From the IMG/VR virus record IMGVR_UViG_3300025133_000043, positions 1 to 64,000 of that record: a stretch of 64,000 bases of DNA. One strand, written 5' to 3'. Below are positions 40,092 through 48,903 of this stretch, one piece after another (position 1 is the first letter of the stretch; each line of letters opens with the position of its first letter). This DNA is from a virus. The notes under the pieces were generated by a model that saw only the letters and a list, made by a program, of their open reading frames with translations, had not been told where the DNA came from and made no database searches. The position numbers and the translations under genes are program-made.

Positions 40092-40922
40092 ATGCCGAAC
40101 ATCTACCAGGCCGTCAAGGGACGGCAGCTCCGCATCCCCATCATCGATTCGTCGGACACGACCGGCTTGGTGATCGGAGACTTCACCATCTCCGCCGCGG
40201 TTGCTGGCGCCCTGAGCTCGGACCCAGAGACAGACCTCTCGCTGACCCTGGCCGAAGTCGATGACTCGGATCTCCCCGGGTACTACGAGCTCGTCGTGAC
40301 CCCCTCGGAGGTTGGCCTGACCTACCTCCGCCTGGTGGACAACGACACCCACGAGATCCACCTGCAGGTCGCTCACGAGTCCCAGGACCTGATCGGGCAG
40401 ACCCTCTACGGCGCTGAGGGCACTCTGGAGATCACGGTGGAGGATGCTTCGGAGAACCCCATCGAGGGCGTCCTGGTCCGGCTCCTCACCAGCACCGGCT
40501 CCGGCCTGGTCGGCAAGGCGCTCACGGACTCGTCGGGCGAGGTCTCCTTCGACCTGCCCACCGGGAGCTACTACGCCCGCTTCTCCAAGAGCGGCTACGA
40601 CTTCTCCGAGGAGAACCCCACCAGCGTGGTCGTGCTGGCCTGGGAGAACGTCACGCCGGTCATCTCCGAGCTCCTCCCCAGCACCGCCTCCGAAGGCGAC
40701 TCTGTGGCGATCAAGGGCTCGTACTTCAACGGGGACAACCCCATCGTCACCATCGGTGGTGAGGAGGTCACGCCCGAGGCGGTCTCCGACGACGGCACGG
40801 TGCTCATCTTCGTCGTGCCCGAGGAGCTGGACTCACCGGCTACCGTTCGGGTAAAGAAGGATGATCCCGACAACGAGGGCGAGTACCTCACCTCCTCCAG
40901 CCTCTCCCTGACGATCAGCTGA
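40092..40922 (+). CDS. Virion protein with Cna-B-like and IPT/TIG-like domains
   Basis: 276 aa. The N-terminal about 100 residues form a beta domain. Residues about 110-190 resemble carboxypeptidase-regulatory/Cna-B domains (LEITVEDASENPIEGVLVRL, GEVSFDLPTGSYYARF). Residues about 196-276 resemble an IPT/TIG domain (VISELLPSTASEGDSVAIKG). Ig-like domains of this kind decorate phage heads and tails and may bind cell-surface sugars. Confidence 0.7.
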   Translation: MPNIYQAVKGRQLRIPIIDSSDTTGLVIGDFTISAAVAGALSSDPETDLSLTLAEVDDSDLPGYYELVVTPSEVGLTYLRLVDNDTHEIHLQVAHESQDLIGQTLYGAEGTLEITVEDASENPIEGVLVRLLTSTGSGLVGKALTDSSGEVSFDLPTGSYYARFSKSGYDFSEENPTSVVVLAWENVTPVISELLPSTASEGDSVAIKGSYFNGDNPIVTIGGEEVTPEAVSDDGTVLIFVVPEELDSPATVRVKKDDPDNEGEYLTSSSLSLTIS

Positions 40923-41719
40923 TGCCTCAGATCAAGACTGCCGCCATGACGCCTGCCAAGGCCAGAGCTCTGGAAGCTCTGGCCGGCCTGGTCGTGGGGG
41001 GCGGCGCTGGAGGCTTCCTCGCCACCAAGACCTTCCAGACGAAGGAGCCCCGCTACTGGCTCCAGAACGGTCAGATCTACGGCAGGGACCTCTCCAAGAG
41101 CGAGAAGCAGGACTTCCTCAAGCGCCTGGGCAAGGCAGCCGTCATGGGTGGATCTGGAGCCGCTGCGCTGAGTCTGGGGGCCTCCGCGATCCGACGCAAG
41201 CATCTCACCGCCAGGGACGCCAGACTCAGCCGAGAGGCCTTCCAGAGGATCTTCAAGCCCCTGGACATCGCCATCCGGAAGCAGAAGTCCAACGTCTCTG
41301 GCTCCGGGGCGAGGATCAAGCAGTTGCGGGAGGCCCAGGGGCAGGTCAAGGGCGTTGGCCGCTCCACAGAGCAGCTCCAGGTAGCGCACGACCTGGAGCA
41401 GACGCTGAAGGGCCACAGGGAGGCCGAGGCCGTCCTGGAGCGCCTGCGCAGCCAGAAGAAGTCCCACAGCTTCGACCTCTACCTGGACAGGGCGAGGAAG
41501 GCCCGGAAGCACGTCCCCTGGGGTGGGAAGGCGGCTCGCGACGTCCCCATCGGGGAGAAGCGCGTGGTGAAGGTCCCCTCGAGGATGACAGCAGAGGGTC
41601 AGATGTCCGAGGTCCTCGGGAAGGACAACGTGTCCTACAGCTTCACCCCAGACGGGAAGCGACACGTCAGCGGGCCTGGACAGGCCTACTGGACAGGCAA
41701 GGCCCGAGGAGGATCCTGA
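40922..41719 (+). CDS. Basic protein with Gly-rich N-terminal segment, 265 aa
   Basis: Begins MPQIKTAAMTPAKARALEAL, a possible degenerate form of the KIA motif, then a Gly-rich hydrophobic segment (LAGLVVGGGAGGFLATK). The rest is basic, helical and charged. Function is unknown; composition matches the other island proteins. Confidence 0.58.
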   Translation: MPQIKTAAMTPAKARALEALAGLVVGGGAGGFLATKTFQTKEPRYWLQNGQIYGRDLSKSEKQDFLKRLGKAAVMGGSGAAALSLGASAIRRKHLTARDARLSREAFQRIFKPLDIAIRKQKSNVSGSGARIKQLREAQGQVKGVGRSTEQLQVAHDLEQTLKGHREAEAVLERLRSQKKSHSFDLYLDRARKARKHVPWGGKAARDVPIGEKRVVKVPSRMTAEGQMSEVLGKDNVSYSFTPDGKRHVSGPGQAYWTGKARGGS

Positions 41720-42390
41720 TGGGGTACACGGTCACAGGCACAGCGATCTCCGGCAGCGGCGAACCCGACGCAGACATGTGTCGGGTGTCCGGCTACTTGA
41801 AGGACCTGCACGGCGACGCTCTGGTGAGCGAGAAGCTCACGGTGCGGAACATCCACATCCCGGCAGCGGTGAGCTCGAACACGCTGATCCTCAACGAGCA
41901 CCAGACCGCCAAGTCGGACGGCGACGGCTACGTCGAGTTCGACCTCTACCAGGGCGCTACGGTCAGGATCGAGATCCCAGGCAGGGAATCGGACCTGGTC
42001 CGAACCGTCGTGGTCCCAGAGGAGAGCTCCATCGACCTGGTGGCGCTCATCTTCCCCTACATCACCGAGATCGAGTTCGACGACGGCGATGACTATGAGG
42101 CCGAGGTCGAGGAGCAGTTCACCCTGGACATCACGACCACCCTTTCCAACGGCGAGGAGGCGGGGAGCTCCGTGCAGGGGGCCTTGGAGATTGAGATCAG
42201 CGACGAGACGGTGGTGGTGCAGGTGGCCAACCTGTCCTTCCGCGCCCTCAAGGCCGGGACCGTCACCATCGAGATCACCGAGGTCGACACCGACGAGGTC
42301 AACGAGTACCAGGAGCCTGATGGCGACGTGATCGAGAGGCTCCAGCACCCGACGATCACCCTCCCCACCATCACGGTCACGGTGTCCTGA
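41719..42390 (+). CDS. Virion protein with Big-2-like C-terminal domain, 223 aa
   Basis: The N-terminal domain (CRVSGYLKDLHGDALVSEKL, GYVEFDLYQGATVRIEIPG) is a beta domain like those in phage adhesins. The C-terminal half (FTLDITTTLSNGEE, VVVQVANLSFRALKAGTVTI) resembles bacterial Ig-like group 2 domains. Probable surface decoration or adhesion role. Confidence 0.6.
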   Translation: MGYTVTGTAISGSGEPDADMCRVSGYLKDLHGDALVSEKLTVRNIHIPAAVSSNTLILNEHQTAKSDGDGYVEFDLYQGATVRIEIPGRESDLVRTVVVPEESSIDLVALIFPYITEIEFDDGDDYEAEVEEQFTLDITTTLSNGEEAGSSVQGALEIEISDETVVVQVANLSFRALKAGTVTIEITEVDTDEVNEYQEPDGDVIERLQHPTITLPTITVTVS

Positions 42391-43445
42391 TGAACATCTC
42401 CACCACGTCAGCGACCTACTTCTGGGACGAGATCGAGAAGCTGGGAGCCTCTCGGAAGAGGCGGAAGTTCCCCTGGAGAGGGGTCGCCATCGGAGCCGCG
42501 GCGGGAACGGCTCTGGGCCTCAGTCGACTTCCGGGCACTCGGGCCAATCTCCGGGCCATGATCAAGGGAGTCGGCAAGGGAGGTTCTCGGAAGGTGGATG
42601 CAGCTCGACCCCTACCTCAAGGAGCGAAGGACGAGGCTGCCCGGATCTTGAAGGCGCTCAAGGACGCAGGAGTGGATCCGAAGAAGTCTCGGATCGCAGT
42701 CTCGGGTACCGGAGGTACGGGCAAGAGCACCACGGCCAAGGCCCTGGCGGAGCAAGCCGGTACGAGGGTCTTCCACTACGACAAGCCGAACATGACTGCG
42801 CAGCAGATCTCAACCCTCTCACGCAAGCAGGTCAAGCCCGGAGTCTACGAGCAGACCCACATGCTCGCCGAAGCCGATCCCGGTAGCTTCGACGTCTTCG
42901 TCCACATGAGGAAGGACCCGAAGGTGGTGAAGGCCCAGCTCATGGCCAGGAAGCGTGGGGCTTGGCAGGCAGACTTCTACCGGACGAAGAAGATCGATCA
43001 GGTCCTCTCCAAAGGCTTCAAGGAGCTCCCAGGAGAGGAGGTTCGAGCATCTCCGATCTCTTCTGTGAAGATCGCCCCGAAGGGCGGCTTCCCAGCTTCG
43101 AGAGGGTCGGAGAGGGCGTCCCGTCTGCAGCGTGAGGCCGCCGGCATCAAGGGAGACGGAGGCCGGCACGAGTACTTCAAGAAGGGCAAGCTGACGCTGG
43201 CCTTGATGATGCCTGGAGCTGGCATGGCTGTAGGAGCTGGGGTGGAGAAGCGGGGACCGGGCTCCGGACCCTCTCCGGCTCAGATCCACAGACTCGCCAA
43301 GTCCAAGGGGATCGAATCTGATAGCCATCTCCCCGGCTCCGGGGCGTTCATGTCGATGTCCGAGGATCTCACCGGAAAGGGCCACCTGGACCAGATGTCG
43401 CCGGCACAGAGGAGGCGCATCTACGGAGCGCTCATGCTGGCGTAG
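42390..43445 (+). CDS. P-loop NTPase/kinase-like protein with KIA motif, 351 aa
   Basis: FWDEIEKLGAS at 11-21, then a Gly/Ala hydrophobic segment (GVAIGAAAGTALGLSRLPG). The NTPase part starts with RIAVSGTGGTGKSTTAKAL (101-119, Walker A 106-114) followed by a HYDKPN segment, as in small-molecule or polynucleotide kinases. The Walker B is not certain. The C-terminal third is Gly/Ala-rich and basic. A nucleotide-binding enzyme with the island's N-terminal signal is notable. Substrate is unknown. Confidence 0.65.
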   Translation: MNISTTSATYFWDEIEKLGASRKRRKFPWRGVAIGAAAGTALGLSRLPGTRANLRAMIKGVGKGGSRKVDAARPLPQGAKDEAARILKALKDAGVDPKKSRIAVSGTGGTGKSTTAKALAEQAGTRVFHYDKPNMTAQQISTLSRKQVKPGVYEQTHMLAEADPGSFDVFVHMRKDPKVVKAQLMARKRGAWQADFYRTKKIDQVLSKGFKELPGEEVRASPISSVKIAPKGGFPASRGSERASRLQREAAGIKGDGGRHEYFKKGKLTLALMMPGAGMAVGAGVEKRGPGSGPSPAQIHRLAKSKGIESDSHLPGSGAFMSMSEDLTGKGHLDQMSPAQRRRIYGALMLA

Positions 43446-43468
43446 TCGAGAACCGATAGACTGGCTTC

Positions 43469-46400
43469 ATGGCGATCACAGCGGAACAGGTACAGGCGGC
43501 CGTCGAGAAGTTCCTCCCGAGGACGCTCGAGGTCTCCCGTGATGCAGACACCGGGGCTCTCGACCAGGAGAAGGTCGTCGAGAGGGCGCTTCAGATCGCC
43601 CGCACGTCGATGCTCATGGACATCGAGGCGCCCTTCTACCCGCTGTCGATGGCGGTCACGTCGTGGGGCGAGGACCTGCAGAGCATCCTCGACGCAATGG
43701 CCAAGCTCGCCAGCGACGATCTGCTGCTGTCGCTCCGGGACGAGGCCCCCTACTTCATCAGCGACTTCACCAAGCTGCGCAGCGCCCGGACGAAGCTCTC
43801 CCAGCTCTCCGGCTCCGTCGCCGAGGGGACTCTCAGCGACAACTACCTGGACGGCTTCACGGGCGACCTGGAGGACTTCGTCGCCGACGAGGTGATGCCC
43901 AACGTCACCAACCGCAACCGGGTGGTGATCAGGGACGAGGCCAAGGCAGTCTACGCCGGACTCGAGCCGCTGTGGCTGGACGTGCTTGCCAAGAAGGACG
44001 ACCTCCTCGCCCAGGTCGATGCCTTCCTCGAGGTCGACCTGAAGTCCAAGGTCGCCTCCGAGCTGATCCTTGCGATCCGGAAGCAGCTCGCCCAGACCAT
44101 CAAGGACCTGGAGGGGGCGAACTCCAGCGAGCAGGCCGCCCTGGCGGAGCAGGTCCTCATCGACCTGGCAGCCAGCCGGGCAGTCCTGAAGATCATCCAG
44201 ACCGCGCCGGACTACACCGGGACCAAGATGGTCGTCCCGGCCATCGAGGGCTCCACGCCGAAGGACTACCTCCAGCGGCAGGGCAAGGGCGTACCAGAGC
44301 CGATCAGTGTGGTGGATCTGCCTTCTGGGGCTCGATTCGGGACTGGCGGCCGCATCCACCTGGACCCTCTAGCAGGTGGGCATGGAGAGGCCGTAGACGA
44401 CGGCGACGGCGACATCCTCACCGACACCTTCCGGGACTCCGGGGCCGCCTTCGTAGTGGACGGCGTGAAGCCAGACCACTTCCTGTTCCTGGTGCACACC
44501 GCTCAGTGCTACCGGATCCTGACGGTCACGGCGACGGAGCTCACGACCACCCCTGAGATCCCGAACGACATCACCTCGGACGACAGGTACTTGGTCCTCG
44601 AGGACATGCTCGGGACCTACTTCAAGGACACCGGCGAGAGCTTCTGGACCGAGTACAGCGACGGCGCGACTGGCTCCAACGTGGTGGTCTCCGGAGGCGG
44701 CGGCATCTTCCTCACGGATCGACGCCTGGAGGACGACGACGGCTCGACCAACGGCCTGAACAGCAAGAAGCTGCGGCAGAGCTCGGTGGTCACGTCTGAC
44801 CATGCCCTCACGGGGCAGAAGTCCGGGACAAAGTGGCCCTTCAAGATGAAGCCGGTCGACGGTCAGCTCGGAGGGAAGCCTCTGGGCAAGAGCGGCGTGG
44901 CGAACGCCGAGGCCGGGACCTACCCCTCCACTCACGATCAATTCACCTCCTCCGGCCAGAGCGCGAGCAACCGCTGGTTCGACACCAACGTCGCTGACTT
45001 CACCGCTCTCGGCGTGTCAGTAGGCGATCTACTGGAGATCTCTGGCGTCTCTGCCGACGCTGTCTACTGGAGGATCGACGGCATCGTCTCGACCTGGTTC
45101 ACCGTGGATGAGTCCGCTCGATCCATGCCAGCTCTCTCCGGGAAGAACTGGAAGGTCAAGGCCCGCTGCTCGAACTACGTCGTCTACGACAGCACGGCCA
45201 CCTTCGTCACCGACAGCGTCGCCATCGGCGACTACGTCTACCTCAAGTCCGTGGACGGCGACTACCGGGAGCTGTTCCAGGTGGACTCGGTGATCTCCGA
45301 AGACCGCATCATGCTGGACAGCACGATCGCCAGCTACGAGACAGACGTCTTCTGCATCGTCTACAACGGGGCCAGCGTCACGGATACGAGCACGATCGGA
45401 CCGGACTACATCTACACCGCGGGGAGCTTCTTCGATGCCCTGGTGCAGGTCGGGGACGTGGCCAGGGTCTACACCGGAGGGGACGCCGAAGGCGATTACG
45501 AGATCACAGCCTTGATCTCCGACAACATCGTGCAGATCGATGGAGTGTTCTCAGGATTCGAGGACTCCCAGGTCGAGGTCTACTTCCACCCTGAGGACTA
45601 CACGGACCTGTTCTACGATCCGGACGGGGAGTTCCTCACCAAGGGCATCGTCGCCGGCGACAAGCTCTACCTCCACGAGGGCTCCGGTACGGGCACGCCC
45701 ATCGGCATAGGAGGAGAGGCGCACACCATCTCCGAGGTGGTGGGTCAGAACTACCTCAAGGTCGACACCCCCTTCACGGAGCACTCGACCCAGATCACCT
45801 GGCACATCTCCCCGGACAGCACGTACTTCTTCAACAGCCAGGACGTGATCGTCTACGCCGGGCTGTTGAAGGACACCCTGGCAGAGAGCCCTGGCTACAA
45901 GCTGGTGATCACCGCCTCAGCCATGTCGTCCCACGAGGGCGACTACAACCTGAAGTACAACCCAGACGACCGCAACGCCTATCCGGAGATCGGCCTCTAC
46001 TGGCTGGAGCTGGACGACTCGCTCCCCAACGACGCCGACAACCCGGCCTTCTACACGGGTTGGCACGTGTCGCCCCAGGACGACAAGACCTGGCTCTTCG
46101 CCTTCAGCGACAGCTACGGGAGCAAGATCGACTTCCTGGACTTCACCGACGACAACGGGGACGACAACAGCGTCGCGGGAACGATCACCTACGACGGCTC
46201 TCGCGACGCCTGCTACCTGGTGCACGACGGGAACGCCTACCAGGTCTACTTCGCCGTGCGGGAAGATCCCTACGATTCCACGTCGCCGGCGTACACGATC
46301 CGCATCAAGGACCGGGTGGACGTGCTGGAGACCCCCTGGCAGGACTGGGAGATCTGGAGAGGCCTGACCACGGACGTGTTCACCGACACCGTGAACAGCC

Positions 46401-48235
46401 CCTTTGGCAGCTCTGCCCTGGGCGACATCATCCGGCTGGACCCCAACGGCCCCGATCAGCAGGACGTGATCATCATCGAGGTGATCAGCGCCAGCGAGGT
46501 GAAGGTTTCCGCACAGCTCGACGCCGGGCAGTCTGGCCTGAGCTACGCCATCTTCGACACGGTCAAGCCGGGGATGGAGCTGGTGACCGGCTCCCGCCGA
46601 GTCCAGATCGTGGACATCGCCGACGAGCACGTCCTCAAGCTCCGGACCTCCCTCCCAGCCTCGGTCGGGAAGGACCTCACCTGGTTCGTGGTGCTCCCCG
46701 GCACCAATCTCGACACGACCTACCTGGTGGACCGGGACGCGGCCTTCCTCGCGGACGGGGGCTTCGGTACCGGCTCCGTCCCCGACGACTGGGTCGAGGG
46801 CTCCACCGTGCACGTCATGGGCAGTCAGATGATCAAGGCGAAGGTCGTGGGGGTCAGCGACCTCGACGGCGATGGCATTGCTGAGGCTGTGATCATCGAC
46901 AAGGGGATGCCGCTGTCCAAGGGGCCCGTCTCCTACAAGGTGCTGGACTTCGAGGAGATGAAGACCGTCACCTTCACACCAGGTGACGACACCGAGGGCT
47001 CACCCATCGACCTCAGCCTGGTCGAGGCCGGGGACCTGCTCACGGTCTGGGGCCGATCCGAGGTCTACGAGATCGAGGAGGTCGACGCCGGCGCCGGGAC
47101 GGTGGAGCTCAACCCGCGCATCTCCGCTGGGCTGACGGACCAGACCTTCGTCATCACCCGCAACGGGGCACAGGCCTGGGGCCGCTTCCTCCTGCTCCGC
47201 TACTTGCTCGAGCAGCTGGACCTGGACGAGGACCTGGACGACCTGAAGCTCCATCTGGCCGAGGTGATTGCCGACTTCGGCGGCGAGGCCAAGGTCGAGA
47301 TCGTCGCATCACCGGGAGGGACGGCCACGCTGGAGGACGACTCCGACGCCGACGACACCACTCCGACCCTCCACGTGACCAAGGAGGCGGACATCCAGGC
47401 CGGAGATCAGGTCTACATGACGCTCTCCGACGACGGGGAGGTCTTCTCCTACGTGGAGACCGTGGATCACTCAGACCCCACGTACAGCGCCCTCACGCTG
47501 TACCACGAGTTCGAGTCGAGTCAGACCGTCACGACCTACAGCATCGTCCGGAACAGCGTCTCCTACGTCCTGGACGAGATCTTCAACGAGAGCGACGGTC
47601 TCTACTCCCAGATCGAGGCCATCCAGGACGTGGCCACTGCCTTCGAGGTACCGGCCAACAGCGAGACCTCCGCGGTTACCGCGCTGTTCGAGCAGCTCAG
47701 CATGGACAAGGCGGTCGACGCCATCAAGGCCGGAGACCTCGAGGCCCTGTCGGAGATGTCGGCCGGGGACAGCTCCTACTCCGCGTCGGCCGCGGTGGCC
47801 GTCAACACACTGGGCCAGTCCACCGCCCTGTCGGGAACGTCGTCAGGGAGCTCCGCGGCCAGCAGCAACGTCGCAGGGGAGAACCCCGACGAGTCCACCT
47901 CCTCGGACTACTCCGGGACCAACACGTCCACCACGGTCCCGGAAGAGGTGGAGATCCGCATCGCCCTGGCCGACCTGGCCGAGTACCTGGCAGCGGAGAC
48001 CAGAACCTACGAGGCTGCGGAGATGGGCTTGGACGAGGCCCTCTCTCGTGCCATCTTCGAGCTCAACGGAGAGGTGGAGAGCGATCTCATCACCGACACT
48101 GATCCCACCCTCCCGTGGATCGCTGTCTCCGGGTCGAAGAAGGACAGGATCATCGAGACGAAGGAAGCGGCCGACGCTGCCCTCGACTACATGATCGAGA
48201 ACCCTGATGAATTCGAGACGGTGGAGGGCGAGTGA
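43469..48235 (+). CDS. Giant multi-repeat virion protein, 1588 aa
   Basis: The N-terminal 270 residues are helical. From about residue 310 the protein is built of beta modules of 60-70 residues with a core G-V-x-x-G-D-x-L, for example near nt 45011, 45214, 45440, 45643, 46420, 47025 and 47390. The C-terminal 250 residues are helical, with a Ser/Thr-rich linker. It lies directly before the gp25-like baseplate gene with a 4-nt overlap. A long baseplate- or tail-associated scaffold is likely. No enzyme motif was seen. Confidence 0.65.
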   Translation: MAITAEQVQAAVEKFLPRTLEVSRDADTGALDQEKVVERALQIARTSMLMDIEAPFYPLSMAVTSWGEDLQSILDAMAKLASDDLLLSLRDEAPYFISDFTKLRSARTKLSQLSGSVAEGTLSDNYLDGFTGDLEDFVADEVMPNVTNRNRVVIRDEAKAVYAGLEPLWLDVLAKKDDLLAQVDAFLEVDLKSKVASELILAIRKQLAQTIKDLEGANSSEQAALAEQVLIDLAASRAVLKIIQTAPDYTGTKMVVPAIEGSTPKDYLQRQGKGVPEPISVVDLPSGARFGTGGRIHLDPLAGGHGEAVDDGDGDILTDTFRDSGAAFVVDGVKPDHFLFLVHTAQCYRILTVTATELTTTPEIPNDITSDDRYLVLEDMLGTYFKDTGESFWTEYSDGATGSNVVVSGGGGIFLTDRRLEDDDGSTNGLNSKKLRQSSVVTSDHALTGQKSGTKWPFKMKPVDGQLGGKPLGKSGVANAEAGTYPSTHDQFTSSGQSASNRWFDTNVADFTALGVSVGDLLEISGVSADAVYWRIDGIVSTWFTVDESARSMPALSGKNWKVKARCSNYVVYDSTATFVTDSVAIGDYVYLKSVDGDYRELFQVDSVISEDRIMLDSTIASYETDVFCIVYNGASVTDTSTIGPDYIYTAGSFFDALVQVGDVARVYTGGDAEGDYEITALISDNIVQIDGVFSGFEDSQVEVYFHPEDYTDLFYDPDGEFLTKGIVAGDKLYLHEGSGTGTPIGIGGEAHTISEVVGQNYLKVDTPFTEHSTQITWHISPDSTYFFNSQDVIVYAGLLKDTLAESPGYKLVITASAMSSHEGDYNLKYNPDDRNAYPEIGLYWLELDDSLPNDADNPAFYTGWHVSPQDDKTWLFAFSDSYGSKIDFLDFTDDNGDDNSVAGTITYDGSRDACYLVHDGNAYQVYFAVREDPYDSTSPAYTIRIKDRVDVLETPWQDWEIWRGLTTDVFTDTVNSPFGSSALGDIIRLDPNGPDQQDVIIIEVISASEVKVSAQLDAGQSGLSYAIFDTVKPGMELVTGSRRVQIVDIADEHVLKLRTSLPASVGKDLTWFVVLPGTNLDTTYLVDRDAAFLADGGFGTGSVPDDWVEGSTVHVMGSQMIKAKVVGVSDLDGDGIAEAVIIDKGMPLSKGPVSYKVLDFEEMKTVTFTPGDDTEGSPIDLSLVEAGDLLTVWGRSEVYEIEEVDAGAGTVELNPRISAGLTDQTFVITRNGAQAWGRFLLLRYLLEQLDLDEDLDDLKLHLAEVIADFGGEAKVEIVASPGGTATLEDDSDADDTTPTLHVTKEADIQAGDQVYMTLSDDGEVFSYVETVDHSDPTYSALTLYHEFESSQTVTTYSIVRNSVSYVLDEIFNESDGLYSQIEAIQDVATAFEVPANSETSAVTALFEQLSMDKAVDAIKAGDLEALSEMSAGDSSYSASAAVAVNTLGQSTALSGTSSGSSAASSNVAGENPDESTSSDYSGTNTSTTVPEEVEIRIALADLAEYLAAETRTYEAAEMGLDEALSRAIFELNGEVESDLITDTDPTLPWIAVSGSKKDRIIETKEAADAALDYMIENPDEFETVEGE

Positions 48236-48894
48236 GCTTCGACATCCAGTTCCTGTCCATCGCAGACGACATCCGGGTTCTGTCCGCCTCCGAGGTTCTG
48301 GACTCGGACCCGCGAGCTGTACGCCTCGTCTGTGACGGGGACGTCCGCTACGCCAAGACCGTCAGCATCAACGGCCTGGACATCACGGACTTCTCGGCGG
48401 TGTCAGACCGCACCCTGCTGGTGTTCCCTGGCGACAGCTTCGAGGACACCACGACCAGTCAGATGGCGATCACCATCGTGTCGTCCAGGTGGACCTCTGG
48501 GAACCGGGTGCGCCTGGTCTTCACCCCGACCTTCAACATCACCAAGGTCACGGGCGTCCAGAAGCTGATCCAGCAGCTGGTCAAGTCGATGCTCTCCAAC
48601 TCGGGCTCGAACCGGTTCAACAGGGCAGAGGGCGGAGACGTTCTCCGGGCCCTGGGCCTGACCCTGGATCCCAGCTCCAAGGCCCAGCTCGCCGCCGTCT
48701 TCACGGAGGCGGCGTCCCGGACGGAGACCCAGTTCATCGCAGCCCAGGCTGGCAGGGCTCTCCCGCCGTCTGAGAGGCTGCTGTCCTTCACGTTCACTCG
48801 GGTATCCTTCAACCCGGAGAGCCAGCAGGCTGTGGCCTACCTGAGCGTGACCACCTACGCAGGGCAGGCAGTCTCCGTGCCCCTGGTGCTCTGA
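48232..48894 (+). CDS. gp25-like baseplate wedge protein
   Basis: 220 aa. Residues about 105-220 show the gp25/GPW layout: an alpha-helical start (GVQKLIQQLVKSMLSNSGSN) and an end reading LLSFTFTRVSFNPESQQAVA followed by a final strand. The N-terminal half is an extra beta domain. GTG start. Immediately upstream of the gpJ-like gene, the conserved order in contractile tails. Confidence 0.65.
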   Translation: MSFDIQFLSIADDIRVLSASEVLDSDPRAVRLVCDGDVRYAKTVSINGLDITDFSAVSDRTLLVFPGDSFEDTTTSQMAITIVSSRWTSGNRVRLVFTPTFNITKVTGVQKLIQQLVKSMLSNSGSNRFNRAEGGDVLRALGLTLDPSSKAQLAAVFTEAASRTETQFIAAQAGRALPPSERLLSFTFTRVSFNPESQQAVAYLSVTTYAGQAVSVPLVL

Positions 48895-48903
48895 GGAATT
48901 CTG

